Virus record (IMG/VR): IMGVR_UViG_3300020451_002162
Coordinates: 27,566-91,565 of that record
Length of the DNA stretch: 64,000 bases
Source of the DNA: a virus
Strand: one strand, 5' to 3'
Within the stretch, counting starts at the first letter, position 1. Each line of letters opens with the position of its first letter. Shown in pieces: positions 25,380 through 34,817 of this stretch. The notes beneath the pieces were generated by a model, which was not told the DNA's origin, made no database searches, and saw only the letters and a program-made list of their open reading frames with translations. Both the position numbers and the translations under genes were made by a program.

Positions 25380-26391
25380 ATTAAAAGAAGAAGTAACTAA
25401 AACTTTTGGTAAAAATATTATTTTATCGGCTAATTCTATTATAGACAAACCATCAATGGTGGTCCCTATTGGACCCTCATTAGACATTATTTTAAATGGA
25501 GGTGTTCCTGAAGGTAGTTTTGTTGTATTAACAGGACAGCCCAAATGTGGGAAAACTACAACGTCTTTATCCTTTGCTGCTACTGCTCTTAAACCTGAAT
25601 ATCAAGGAGATCTACCTTCTCCCAGAAAAGCGTACTACCTAAACATCGAGGGTAGGTTGAAAAAGAGAGATTTAGAAGGAATACCGGAATTAGATTTGGA
25701 CAGATTTGATGTGATAGGTTCTCAACAGGGTAAGATTTTGCATGCAGAAGAGTATCTACAAATTGCAGAAAAAATAATCAATCAAGAACCAGGTAGTATA
25801 TTAATTATCGATTCTTATTCAGCCTTATGCACAGAAGCTGAAATTACATCAGATATGAATAAAATGCAAAGAGCAGATGGAGCTAAACTCTTAGCTAAGT
25901 TTTGTAGAAAAGTTGCCAATGTTATTCCCGTTAATAAAAATTTGGTTATTGGTATTACACACCTTATGGGAAATCCAACAGGTTATGGTGCAGAATTTAA
26001 AGAGAAGAGTGGTCAGGCAGTAGCGTATCAAACGGATATTAAACTGAGAGCGAAAACGTTTTCACCTTGGCTACTAAATAAAGATACCAATTCTCAAATA
26101 GGACAAGAAGTAACGTGGCAAGTCGTCACTTCTGCACTAGGTCCTCCGGGAGGATCTATCACCAGCTATTTAAGATATGGACAAGGCATAGATAAAGAAA
26201 TGGAAGTAGTCAATCTAGCTATAGATTTAGGTCTTATTCAAAAAGCTGGTGCATGGTATACTCTAAGTTTTGTTGAGGAGAAAGAAAAACCCAAAGCTCA
26301 AGGGGCAGAAAAAGTTAGACAATATATAGTAGATAATCCTGGATGCTACGATAAGCTTTATGCTGCGATTAAAGAGACTATGGGTATTTAG
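25372..26391 (+). CDS. RecA/UvsX-like recombinase
   Basis: 339 aa from the ATG at 25372, chosen because AAGGAAAAG lies just before it; the frame extends six codons further upstream. Walker A GQPKCGKT at residues 55-62, Walker B ILIIDSYSAL near 143-152, and GITHLMGNP (loop near 190-200). A basic QTDIKLRAK region follows. The recA fold is intact and the length is close to RecA/UvsX. It would form filaments on single-stranded DNA for recombination-dependent replication together with the SSB encoded 10 kb downstream. Confidence 0.85.
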   Translation: MAKLKEEVTKTFGKNIILSANSIIDKPSMVVPIGPSLDIILNGGVPEGSFVVLTGQPKCGKTTTSLSFAATALKPEYQGDLPSPRKAYYLNIEGRLKKRDLEGIPELDLDRFDVIGSQQGKILHAEEYLQIAEKIINQEPGSILIIDSYSALCTEAEITSDMNKMQRADGAKLLAKFCRKVANVIPVNKNLVIGITHLMGNPTGYGAEFKEKSGQAVAYQTDIKLRAKTFSPWLLNKDTNSQIGQEVTWQVVTSALGPPGGSITSYLRYGQGIDKEMEVVNLAIDLGLIQKAGAWYTLSFVEEKEKPKAQGAEKVRQYIVDNPGCYDKLYAAIKETMGI

Positions 26392-26393
26392 TA

Positions 26394-26798
26394 ATGATAG
26401 TTATAGATTTGGAAGGGAATTCTACAAATTGGCTATTGACAGGCAACAGTTCTCATGCTAGAATGCTTAATAAGTCAAAACTACATTTAAGAGCAAGAGG
26501 GCTACTTAAAGAGATTCATCCCACATTACAAGTATTAGAAGAAATACCAGTTCATGTTAGGAGAAAAGAGCTTTTATATTTAGATTTTTATATACCGTTA
26601 ATAAAAACCTGTATAGAAGTTCATGGAGAGCAGCATTATAAGTTTATTGGACACTATCATGGAAATAGATTTAATTTCATTAAAGCTAAGCAAAGAGATA
26701 TGTCGAAAAAAGAATGGTGTGAGTTGAACAACATTACACATCTAGAGTTAAAGTTTGATCAAACAGATGAACAGTGGAAAGAAATAATAGAGAACTAA
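26394..26798 (+). CDS. PD-(D/E)XK (Vsr/DUF559-like) endonuclease
   Basis: 134 aa. Core motif LYLDFYIPLIKTCIEVHGEQHY (residues about 62-80), with Asp64 and Glu74 as probable metal ligands, followed by a basic helix and ITHLELKF strand. This is the very-short-patch-repair/restriction-like fold often found as stand-alone phage endonucleases. It sits directly behind recA, a common insertion neighbourhood for free-standing homing nucleases, but a repair or recombination role is equally possible. The same fold recurs in the gene at 43452-44240. Confidence 0.72.
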   Translation: MIVIDLEGNSTNWLLTGNSSHARMLNKSKLHLRARGLLKEIHPTLQVLEEIPVHVRRKELLYLDFYIPLIKTCIEVHGEQHYKFIGHYHGNRFNFIKAKQRDMSKKEWCELNNITHLELKFDQTDEQWKEIIEN

Positions 26799-26799
26799 A

Positions 26800-27285
26800 A
26801 TGAATACAAAAGAGAAAGTCAAAGAATGGGATGAGATTTTAGACTCCTACGAAAACAGTATTGGCTTCCCTAAATATAATGAGTGTCTTATCAACGAAAA
26901 AGAACTCAATGAGTACTTTTCGATGGATAGAAATGTTATTGAAAAATTATCTCCAGAAGACACAGCTCAAATTTCATATAGACTATCACAATTTGCTTTT
27001 CATGTACAAAGAACTTTAAATAGAGAAATAGCTAGACATAATTGGGCTGAAGAAACTATAAAGGAAACTATAGCAGACGAATTGAACAGCTATAAAGGCT
27101 ACGGTTATGTAGAAAAATACTATCAAGCAATTAAGCACAATGAGGCTGCACAATCTTTGAATAAAATTAAAAAATATGCAAAACAGAGAATGGACAGACT
27201 TTCTTATACTGCCAACTCTATTAAAAATCTATCAGACATCCTTATGGCTATTAATAGGAATAAAAATAAAAATGGACATCAATAA
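26800..27285 (+). CDS. Hypothetical helical protein
   Basis: 161 aa, almost entirely helical by composition, not recognised. LSPEDTAQISYRLSQFAFHVQRTLNREIARHNWAEE resembles phage proteins of recombination-mediator or UvsY-like size, but no specific residue supports that. A single base separates it from the endonuclease gene; its end overlaps the next gene by 14 bases. Confidence 0.55.
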   Translation: MNTKEKVKEWDEILDSYENSIGFPKYNECLINEKELNEYFSMDRNVIEKLSPEDTAQISYRLSQFAFHVQRTLNREIARHNWAEETIKETIADELNSYKGYGYVEKYYQAIKHNEAAQSLNKIKKYAKQRMDRLSYTANSIKNLSDILMAINRNKNKNGHQ

Positions 27286-27682
27286 ATTAAAACAAGACCC
27301 AGAAAAAATTCAACAGCTTATAGACTTGTTAGGTTCTTTGTTGCCCGAAGAACAAGATGAGAAACCCAAAGCAACGAAGAAAAAAGCAGTAAAGAAAAAA
27401 ACAGCAAAGAAAAAAACAGCTACAAGACGAAATAGTAAAACGAAAACACAAGAGACTGCAAATAAGTTTCTGGATATGCCAGAAATGAATATGCACAAAG
27501 AAGATGGAGAGATAGATAAACAGCTACAAAAATTTCCTCCAACACCCAGAACAAGACCCACAGCAGAGAATATATCTGTGCAATGTAGAATTTGCGGAAA
27601 ACAAGAAACTATAAGTCAGGGTTTATTGTTCGAAGGTTCCAACAGATACAAATGTAATAAATGTTCTACACAGTCAGGTTAA
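27272..27682 (+). CDS. Lys-rich protein with C-terminal zinc ribbon
   Basis: 136 aa from ATG 27272; a longer frame begins 96 bases earlier but is inside the upstream gene and without conserved features. A histone H1-like lysine/alanine/threonine stretch (about residues 32-60; KKKA, KKKTA units) is followed by a Pro/Thr linker and a zinc ribbon (CRICGKQE ... YKCNKC, about 106-132). Both parts suggest nucleic acid binding. It directly precedes the helicase gene, so helicase loading or a transcription role is possible. Confidence 0.65.
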   Translation: MDINKLKQDPEKIQQLIDLLGSLLPEEQDEKPKATKKKAVKKKTAKKKTATRRNSKTKTQETANKFLDMPEMNMHKEDGEIDKQLQKFPPTPRTRPTAENISVQCRICGKQETISQGLLFEGSNRYKCNKCSTQSG

Positions 27683-27683
27683 A

Positions 27684-29147
27684 ATGATACTATCCAACCC
27701 ATCCGCTGAGAGAGCTGTACTATCGGCTATTATTAAATACGGCTCAGATATATTTTATGATGTATCTGATATATTAACAGATAAATGCTTTACTATAGAC
27801 AGTAATTCCAATATATTTCAGTGTATAAAAAAATCTATAGAAAAAAATAATCAAGATCAAATAGATTTAGCTTCTATCTATAGTAGCGCACAAGAACTTG
27901 GTATGTCTAAAGTGTTTTCTACCAAAGAAGAAAATCAGCACTTAAAAGCAGTCATAGATTTCCCGGTAGAAAAAGAAAATGCTAGAAAATTTGCTACACA
28001 AATTAGAAAATTAGAGATAGCAAGAGAACTAAGAGAAAAACTACAGTCTGCTCAGAACGACCTACTTGATGTTACAGGCACGGAAAATGTATCTTCTATC
28101 TTGTCTATAGCTGAAGATAGCGTTCTTAATTTTTCGGAAAGTTTAACAGATACAGATAATCATCCGTCTCCTATGAGTGACGACATAGATGAATATATTC
28201 AACACCTTATAGATAACAAAACTGAGCAAGTAGGTATACCAACAGGATTTCCTGTATATGATTCTTCTATTGGCGGAGGTTTAAGAAAAGGCACTGTTAA
28301 TGTTATAGCGGCCCGACCAAAAACTGGTAAAACTTTGTTGTCTGATAACATGGGCTTTTTTATTGCTAGTAAAATGGGTGTTCCTGTTTTAAATTTAGAT
28401 ACAGAAATGAACAAAGAAGATCATATCAACCGCATATTAGCTATGATTACAGAAGTATCTATTAATAAGATAGAAACCGGTAGGTTCGTAGATTCAGCTA
28501 GCCATAAAACAAAAATAGAAAAAGGTATACAAAAAATCAAAGACTCAAAACTATATTACAAATCTATTGCTGGAAAAAGTTTTGATGAGCAGATATCTTT
28601 GATGAGAAGATGGATAATGACAGAGGTAGGAATGAACAGTGATGGCACAGCTAAAGATTGTGTTATATTTTACGATTATTTAAAATTGATGGATACTCAG
28701 GGTATGTCTCAAGATATGAAAGAATATCAGGTTCTTGGATTTATGATGACAGCCTTACATAACTTTGCTGTAAAGTATAAGATACCAATTGTTTCATTTA
28801 TACAATTAAACCGAGATGGCATCACCAAGGAAACCACCGATGCCGCAAGTGGTTCTGACAGAATCGTATGGTTGTGTAGTAATTTTAGTATTTTCAAAAG
28901 AAAAACAGATGAAGAAATAGCAGAAGACGGACCAGATAATGGTAATAGAAAATTAGTGCCTATTATCAGTAGACATGGTGGAGGATTAGATGACAACGAC
29001 TATATTAATTGTCATATGAAAGGCTGGTGTGCAAAAATTACAGAAGGCAAAACTCGACAAGAAGTAGTAAATAATACAGGAGACGATAAGGATGGCTTTG
29101 TTATTGGAGAAGAAGGTGAAGAACCAGAAACATTCACGTTTAATTAG
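27684..29147 (+). CDS. DnaB-type replicative helicase
   Basis: 487 aa. The N-terminal domain (residues 1-~110; NPSAERAVLSAIIKYG...CFTIDSNSNIFQCI) matches the DnaB N-domain that contacts primase. The RecA-like C-terminal domain contains Walker A ARPKTGKT (about 209-216), LNLDTEMNK (about 236), Walker B CVIFYDYLKL (about 325-334) and QLNRDG (about 374). It unwinds the phage fork 5' to 3' as a hexamer. The primase gene starts inside its last 19 codons. Confidence 0.9.
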   Translation: MILSNPSAERAVLSAIIKYGSDIFYDVSDILTDKCFTIDSNSNIFQCIKKSIEKNNQDQIDLASIYSSAQELGMSKVFSTKEENQHLKAVIDFPVEKENARKFATQIRKLEIARELREKLQSAQNDLLDVTGTENVSSILSIAEDSVLNFSESLTDTDNHPSPMSDDIDEYIQHLIDNKTEQVGIPTGFPVYDSSIGGGLRKGTVNVIAARPKTGKTLLSDNMGFFIASKMGVPVLNLDTEMNKEDHINRILAMITEVSINKIETGRFVDSASHKTKIEKGIQKIKDSKLYYKSIAGKSFDEQISLMRRWIMTEVGMNSDGTAKDCVIFYDYLKLMDTQGMSQDMKEYQVLGFMMTALHNFAVKYKIPIVSFIQLNRDGITKETTDAASGSDRIVWLCSNFSIFKRKTDEEIAEDGPDNGNRKLVPIISRHGGGLDDNDYINCHMKGWCAKITEGKTRQEVVNNTGDDKDGFVIGEEGEEPETFTFN

Positions 29148-30261
29148 TCAAGACAAATTAAAAGTAGTTTGTGACGGATTATGTGATAATATTGAAGAAT
29201 TGCTTGAACGATTTGATATTGAATATTCTTGCAATGGTAAACTATTAAGCATGTCCTGTCCTATACATGGTGGTGATAATACTACAGCTCTTAATATATA
29301 TCCGGAAGGAGATACATATAGAGGAAACTGGAAGTGTAGAACGCACGGATGTGAAGAGGTATTTAAAGGTTCAATTATAGGATTTATTAGAGGTATACTA
29401 TCTAGACATAAACATAACTGGGAAAAATCAGGAGACAAAACGGTATCTTTTCAGGAAACTTTAAATTTTTGTTTAGCTTTTATAAATCAAGATCTTGATA
29501 AAATATCTATTGATCATACACATAGAGACAAAAGTAAATTTGTAGCAGCAATAAAAAATACTAGTAATAATTCTGAAAAAGTAGAAAATGGCGTAGCCAG
29601 AAATGTTGTTAGGAAACATCTAGATTTAAAACACCCGTATTATATAGATCGAGGATTCTCAGCAGAAATTTTAGATAAATATGATGTTGGATATTGTTCT
29701 TCTAAAGGTAAAGAAATGTCTGGTCGGATTGTAGTGCCAGTATATGATCATGATTATCATCATATGATAGGCTGTACAGGTAGAAGCATATTCGACGTTT
29801 GTAACAAATGTAAGCACTATCATGAGGCAGGTACTGCATGTCCCGATAAGAATGTGTTGTTTTTACATAGTAAATGGAGACATAGTAAAGGTCTGAAAAC
29901 ACAGAATTATCTATACAACATCTGGTTTGCTAAAAAGTTTATTAAGACAACATATACTGCTATAGTGGTAGAAAGTCCAGGTAATGTATGGAGACTTGAG
30001 GAAGCTGGTATACACAATAGTGTTGCAATATTTGGCTCTTCTATGAGCGATAGACAAAAAATGATACTTGATGCTTCAGGAGCTATGAATATAATAACAA
30101 TTATGGATAATGACGAAGCGGGACAAAAAGCGGCAGATAAAATAAAAACAAAGTGTTGTAAAACCTATAATGTTAAAAATCTAAAAATTAAAACCGCTGA
30201 CATTGCAGAAATGTCTGTTCAACAAATTAACGAAGAAATTAAACCTTTACTTAGTATGTGA
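29092..30261 (+). CDS. DnaG-type DNA primase
   Basis: 389 aa. Zinc-binding N-terminus with Cys56-x2-His59 (CPIH) and Cys82-x4-Cys87 (CRTHGC), like the CHC2 domain of DnaG. The TOPRIM catalytic domain follows: VVVESPGNVWRLEEAG (about 288-305) and ITIMDNDEAGQKA (about 334-346). It lays RNA primers for the fork and would bind the DnaB N-domain. The gene overlaps the helicase by 56 bases, an unusually long overlap here; a shorter product from a later start is possible, but the zinc motif starts at residue 56, so the start lies at or before that. Shorter than cellular DnaG because the C-terminal helicase-binding domain is minimal or absent. Confidence 0.85.
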   Translation: MALLLEKKVKNQKHSRLISQDKLKVVCDGLCDNIEELLERFDIEYSCNGKLLSMSCPIHGGDNTTALNIYPEGDTYRGNWKCRTHGCEEVFKGSIIGFIRGILSRHKHNWEKSGDKTVSFQETLNFCLAFINQDLDKISIDHTHRDKSKFVAAIKNTSNNSEKVENGVARNVVRKHLDLKHPYYIDRGFSAEILDKYDVGYCSSKGKEMSGRIVVPVYDHDYHHMIGCTGRSIFDVCNKCKHYHEAGTACPDKNVLFLHSKWRHSKGLKTQNYLYNIWFAKKFIKTTYTAIVVESPGNVWRLEEAGIHNSVAIFGSSMSDRQKMILDASGAMNIITIMDNDEAGQKAADKIKTKCCKTYNVKNLKIKTADIAEMSVQQINEEIKPLLSM

Positions 30262-30269
30262 GTTTTATT

Positions 30270-31025
30270 ATGACAACAATTATAGCTCTTTCAGGAAGAA
30301 AGCAATCGGGCAAAACTACCATTGGTAATTTTTTTATTAGCTTGTTTCTCTCAAACGCAGGAGTTTCAAAAGAAATAAAAATAGAAGATGATGGAGACAT
30401 TACTCTTTCTGATATTCATGGTAATGAACTATACAAAAAAATAACACCAAGATATGAATTAGAAAAAGATTTCGTTGTAGCAAATTTATATAAAGAGCTA
30501 GATCAGCACATAAAAATATATAATTTTGCTGATACATTAAAACAGAATGTTTGTATGGAAGTGCTTGGTTTATCTTATGAGCAGTGTTATGGCACGGACG
30601 AAAATAAAAATGAACTTGTCGATTGTTTTTTGCCGTGTACCACACTATCTCGTGAGACAGAAGCTGACAAGCAAATGACAGCGAGAGAAGTCATGCAATA
30701 TGTAGGCACTGATATTTTTAGAAGAATTAAAAAAACAGTATGGATAGACAGCACGATGTCTCGCATATCTAAAGAAAAACCGAAAATGGCAATTATTACT
30801 GATTGTAGATTTCCGGACGAGGTTGATGCCGTCAAGAATGCAGGAGGGTATGTGATCAGGTTAACCAGAGATTTGCATAACTCATCACATATTAGTGAAA
30901 CTGCCTTGGACAAAGAGAACTATGATTGGAAGAATTTTGATTATGTGTTAGATAATCAGAATCTAACTATATATGAACAATCTTTACAAATCCAGGAATG
31001 GTTAGACACATTACCAGCTACATAA
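30270..31025 (+). CDS. Deoxynucleoside monophosphate kinase
   Basis: 251 aa from ATG 30270; the frame also offers a GTG at 30258 overlapping the primase stop. P-loop LSGRKQSGKTT (about residues 5-15), AREVMQYVGTDIFRRI (about 142-157), and ITDCRFPDEVDAVKNAGG (about 174-191) are typical of T4 gp1-like phage dNMP kinases. It phosphorylates dNMPs to dNDPs and complements the deaminase and NrdJ in dNTP supply. Confidence 0.85.
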   Translation: MTTIIALSGRKQSGKTTIGNFFISLFLSNAGVSKEIKIEDDGDITLSDIHGNELYKKITPRYELEKDFVVANLYKELDQHIKIYNFADTLKQNVCMEVLGLSYEQCYGTDENKNELVDCFLPCTTLSRETEADKQMTAREVMQYVGTDIFRRIKKTVWIDSTMSRISKEKPKMAIITDCRFPDEVDAVKNAGGYVIRLTRDLHNSSHISETALDKENYDWKNFDYVLDNQNLTIYEQSLQIQEWLDTLPAT

Positions 31026-31026
31026 T

Positions 31027-32070
31027 ATGATTATAACTTACTTTCGTTCTTCTAGCTACAACACGCACAATATGTGCCCTCAGCAATATTTTTTTGAATA
31101 TGTCCTTGGGTGGAGAGGTAGTTCTGGGCTGAAAGCTGACAAAGGAACTATTGTACACAAAGTATTAGAAATACTAGCTGTTATAAAACAAGGTTTACAA
31201 AATAATAAAAAAGAAATTATAGATGACATACTAGGAAATATTAGCACTACAGAATATGATTTAGAAGAAATTATTAAACAAGTTTATGATCATTACTCTT
31301 CACATAATAGTCATCACAACTGGAAACCGAGAGATAGTAAAGACTGTAGAGATTGGGTATATAAAGCATTAGAATTTAATGATGGTATGTTTGATCCTAG
31401 AAAAAGGAATATTTTAGAACCAGAACAACATTTTGATTTTGAAATTAATAAAAGCTGGGCAGATTATGACTATGAAACATCCGAAGGTAGACTATCTGGC
31501 AAACTAGCACTAAAAGGAACGATAGATTTAATCACATTAGTTAATGACGAAACCATAGAAATTATAGATTGGAAAACTGGTAAAAGGCTAGATTGGGCTA
31601 CAGGTAAAGAGAAAACCCAAGAAAAACTTGAAGTAGACCCTCAGTTAAGAATATATTACTATGCTATCAAAAATTTGTATCCAAATATTAAATATGTTAT
31701 TTTCTCTATATATTTTATAAATGATGGAGGACCTTTCTCTGTTTGTTTTGGTGATGAAGACATGGAAGCAACCGAACATTTGTTAAGACAAAAATTTGAG
31801 CATATAAAACATACTCGCAAGCCAAATCTAAAAAAGAGCTGGATGTGTACCAAGTTATGTCATTTTGGCAAAACAACATTCGAGGATACGCATATTGAGC
31901 CAATGGATGAATATAGAGATAATCAAAGAACAACGCCCGGATATACTATGACGAAGTGTGAACAAGTTAAACACGATTTAGACTTGTACGGCATAGACGC
32001 AACTACTAATATATATAAACACCCTAACCATAAATTTGGAAAATATCAAGCTCCCGGATCAACAGAATGA
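31027..32070 (+). CDS. RecB/Cas4-like PD-(D/E)XK exonuclease
   Basis: 347 aa. Motifs in order: FRSSSYNTHNMCPQQYFFEYVLGW (Cys17), GTIVHKVLEI (His44), GTIDLITL (Asp about 169), IEIIDWKTGK (Asp181, Lys183) and QLRIYYYAIK (motif QhxxY). Cys near 274, 278 and 311 together with Cys17 could hold an iron-sulfur cluster, as in Cas4 and AddB. Probable single-strand or end-resecting exonuclease feeding RecA. The next gene (Pol III) overlaps it by 4 bases. Confidence 0.83.
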   Translation: MIITYFRSSSYNTHNMCPQQYFFEYVLGWRGSSGLKADKGTIVHKVLEILAVIKQGLQNNKKEIIDDILGNISTTEYDLEEIIKQVYDHYSSHNSHHNWKPRDSKDCRDWVYKALEFNDGMFDPRKRNILEPEQHFDFEINKSWADYDYETSEGRLSGKLALKGTIDLITLVNDETIEIIDWKTGKRLDWATGKEKTQEKLEVDPQLRIYYYAIKNLYPNIKYVIFSIYFINDGGPFSVCFGDEDMEATEHLLRQKFEHIKHTRKPNLKKSWMCTKLCHFGKTTFEDTHIEPMDEYRDNQRTTPGYTMTKCEQVKHDLDLYGIDATTNIYKHPNHKFGKYQAPGSTE

Positions 32071-33947
32071 ATCAGTATATACCTTTGCATGTGCATTCGC
32101 ACTATTCTTTATTGGACGGATTATCTAAGCCCGCACAGATAGCTGACAGGTGTTTAGAAATAGGCGTTAAATCTTGCGCTATCACAGATCATGGTACAAT
32201 ATCTGGCTGTGTACAGTTTTATGAAACCATGAAGAAAAAAAATATTAAACCAATCTTGGGCTGTGAAATCTATGTTTGTTCTCAAGATTCTCAAATCAAA
32301 AAACCAGAAAATGCTAAGCTGAGTCATTTCCTGTTACTTGCTAAAAATAAAGCAGGCTGGGATTCTCTTATACAACTAGTTTCTTACAGCAATGTTGAAT
32401 CTAGATACTATCATAAGCCTAGAGTTTCTCTAGATGACTTACAGCAATTTATAGATGGAAACACCATAGGTTTTTGTGGACATCTTGGTTCTACGTTAGC
32501 TAATATTATACAAAAAAATAAAGACAATTCTGTAATTAAAGAGGGTTGTGAATTTGTAGCTAGAATGCAAAGTGTATTTGGTAAAGATAATTTTTTCTTG
32601 GAAGCTCAACTCATGGATAGAGAGAATAATCCAGAGCAACAAGAAATGACAGACATGGTTAGAAGTATAGCAGAACAAAGCAATTGTAAAATGTTGTGTA
32701 CGCCAGATGCACATTATTGTAGACAAGAGGACTCTATAGATCAAAGAATATTATTATGCAACAATCTTAAAACCACATTGATTGATATTAATAAAAAGTG
32801 TTTAAACAACGAAAAAGTTCCAATGGGGGCTTTTTTCACTTCTGATAATTACCATATATTATCACAAGAAGAAATACAAGACTTACACACCCCAGAAGAA
32901 ATTGAGACTACAAATCTTATTGACAGTATGTGCGAAGAATACGATATTCTTAGTGCTCCAATATTACCTCCGTATGATTGTCCAAATAATGCTGATCCAG
33001 CTGAATATTTACGCGAATTATGTAGACAAGGATGGAAGAAAAAAATAGCTAATGATATTCCTAAAGAACAGCATCAAGCATATGTAGATAGAATTAAAAG
33101 AGAACTTGATGTTTTACAAGGCGCTGGTCTATCTAGTTATTTTCTAACTGTTGTCGATATAGTAGATTATGTTAGAAATAAAAATTGGTTACCTGGTCCC
33201 GGAAGAGGTTCTGCTGCAGGATGTTTGGTTTCATATCTAATTGGTATCACCTCTATAGATCCGATTAAATACAATCTTATTTTTGAAAGATTTTATAATT
33301 CTGGTAGAAATACCAAAGACAGAGTATCTATGCCAGATATTGATGTCGATGTACCAATTAATAAAAGAGAAGATGTCATATCTTATATTAAAAATAAATA
33401 CGGTAATGATAAAGTTTCTCAGATGATCACATACAATACCATGAAAGGAAGAGGAGCCTTAAAAGAAGTTTTAAGAGTTTATGGTAATATAAATTTTGAA
33501 GAAATGAATAGAATCACCAAAAACATCCCTGATGAAGCCAAAATAGCAGATGAACTACAAGAAATGAAAGAAATTACTGGAGAATCTTCTATTATTAGAT
33601 GGGCATTAGAAAATAATGTTGACAGACTCAAAGAATGGTGTTATATTGATGAGAGTGGACAATTAGCGGGTCCATTATCTAAAAGATTTGAGCAAGCTAT
33701 GCGTTTGGAAGGAACTAAGTCTAATCAATCAAAACATGCAGCCGGTGTAGTTATTAGTAGCAGTCCTTTGCGAGATATTTGTCCTATGGTTTTAGACACA
33801 AAAAACAAGCAACAAATAGCCGGAATGGAAATGCAAGACTTAGAAGCTCTTGGCATGATTAAGTTTGATATTTTAGGTATTGCTATGTTAGATAAAATCA
33901 TGTCTATATCAGAACATTTATTTAAAGGAGACACCGATGATAGCTAA
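32067..33947 (+). CDS. dnaE-N: DNA polymerase III alpha, N-terminal half (split DnaE)
   Basis: 626 aa. PHP domain at residues 7-~280 (LHVHSHYSLLDG, ITDHGTISG), then the Pol III palm: PGPGRGSAAGCLVSYLIG (about 374-391), SMPDIDVDV (about 422-430, two catalytic aspartates) and IKFDILGI (about 597-604, third catalytic aspartate). It stops about 22 residues after this motif, well short of the usual ~1100 residues. The continuation of the palm, fingers and C-terminal parts is encoded separately at 34818-36431. No intein motif is visible at the end. AddB-like upstream gene overlaps by 4 bases; the following small gene overlaps by 11. Confidence 0.9.
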   Translation: MNQYIPLHVHSHYSLLDGLSKPAQIADRCLEIGVKSCAITDHGTISGCVQFYETMKKKNIKPILGCEIYVCSQDSQIKKPENAKLSHFLLLAKNKAGWDSLIQLVSYSNVESRYYHKPRVSLDDLQQFIDGNTIGFCGHLGSTLANIIQKNKDNSVIKEGCEFVARMQSVFGKDNFFLEAQLMDRENNPEQQEMTDMVRSIAEQSNCKMLCTPDAHYCRQEDSIDQRILLCNNLKTTLIDINKKCLNNEKVPMGAFFTSDNYHILSQEEIQDLHTPEEIETTNLIDSMCEEYDILSAPILPPYDCPNNADPAEYLRELCRQGWKKKIANDIPKEQHQAYVDRIKRELDVLQGAGLSSYFLTVVDIVDYVRNKNWLPGPGRGSAAGCLVSYLIGITSIDPIKYNLIFERFYNSGRNTKDRVSMPDIDVDVPINKREDVISYIKNKYGNDKVSQMITYNTMKGRGALKEVLRVYGNINFEEMNRITKNIPDEAKIADELQEMKEITGESSIIRWALENNVDRLKEWCYIDESGQLAGPLSKRFEQAMRLEGTKSNQSKHAAGVVISSSPLRDICPMVLDTKNKQQIAGMEMQDLEALGMIKFDILGIAMLDKIMSISEHLFKGDTDDS

Positions 33948-34119
33948 AAAATTTGCAGAATTATCAGTAAACTCAAAATTTGTACATAATAATATTGAGT
34001 ATCAAAAATTGCAACCAATCAAAATATCTTGTTGTAAATCCGTTAATGCTTGTGTGGTATCTCAACCTGCTACAAAAGTATTTATTAACCCTAACCAGGA
34101 AGTTAAAGTAAATGGCTAA
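33937..34119 (+). CDS. Small phage protein between the polymerase halves
   Basis: 60 aa. The pattern KKFAELSVNSKFVHNNIEYQKLQP, then CCKSVNACVV, then FINPNQEVKV is that of a small all-beta phage protein type (F..L..G..F...g..y.K). Function unknown. It is not an intein fragment: no splicing Cys/His-Asn block. It overlaps the dnaE-N end by 11 bases and the exonuclease start by 8. Confidence 0.65.
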   Translation: MIAKKFAELSVNSKFVHNNIEYQKLQPIKISCCKSVNACVVSQPATKVFINPNQEVKVNG

Positions 34120-34810
34120 TTTTCATAAAATTTGTGTATTTGATTTAGAAACAGATGGAACAGATCCAAACAGCTGCAGCCCTGTTCAAATTGCGGCTGT
34201 TATGGTCGATCCGTTCAAATTAGAAATTATACCTGATTCTAAATTTAATATTAATTTAAAACCAGAAAAATTAGAAGAGAATCAAAATTATGCCTATGAA
34301 GACAGTGACGTTTTAGATTTTCATGCAAAAGTTAAGGGAGTCACTAGCGCTCAAGTTTTAGACGAGTGGCAAAATTATCATTCTCAAAAACAAGGTTGGA
34401 CTTCTTTCGTGAGTTATTTAGATATGTATCATCTGGGTAATAGAAAAAAGAAATCTCAATTCACAGCTCCTATTGCGGCTGGTTATAATATTTTTAGGTT
34501 TGATTTGAAAATTATTGACAGACTAAGTAAAAAATATGGAAACACAAACGCAGAAAAAGGTAGTGCTTTGTTTTTCCCTAGAGATACTGTAGATTTAATT
34601 AATACGGTATTTTGTTGGTTTGAAGGAAATGACGAATTGAAAAACTATACCTTGGACCATCTAAGAGATTATTTTGGCATGGTTAAGGATGGTGCTCATG
34701 ACGCATTAAAGGATGTAGAAGATACTGCAGAATTAGCTATCCGTTTTCTAAGACTTCACAGAAAGCTTTCAGCTAAAATTAGATTTAAGGACTCTTTTGT
34801 AGCGAATTAG
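34112..34810 (+). CDS. DnaQ-like DEDDh 3'-5' exonuclease
   Basis: 232 aa. Exo I: VFDLETDGT with Asp11 and Glu13; Exo II: GYNIFRFDLKII with Asp near 130; Exo III: HDALKDVEDT with His196 and Asp201 (H-x4-D), giving a complete DEDDh set. It is the likely proofreading (epsilon) subunit for the phage Pol III alpha, and it is encoded between the two alpha halves, which favours joint assembly. It precedes dnaE-C by 7 bases. Confidence 0.88.
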   Translation: MANFHKICVFDLETDGTDPNSCSPVQIAAVMVDPFKLEIIPDSKFNINLKPEKLEENQNYAYEDSDVLDFHAKVKGVTSAQVLDEWQNYHSQKQGWTSFVSYLDMYHLGNRKKKSQFTAPIAAGYNIFRFDLKIIDRLSKKYGNTNAEKGSALFFPRDTVDLINTVFCWFEGNDELKNYTLDHLRDYFGMVKDGAHDALKDVEDTAELAIRFLRLHRKLSAKIRFKDSFVAN

Positions 34811-34817
34811 TAAATAA

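Noticed and set aside
33937-34119. Possible split-intein fragment between the DnaE halves
   Set aside because: No N-terminal Cys splice block, no C-terminal His-Asn, and the preceding DnaE half ends without intein sequence.
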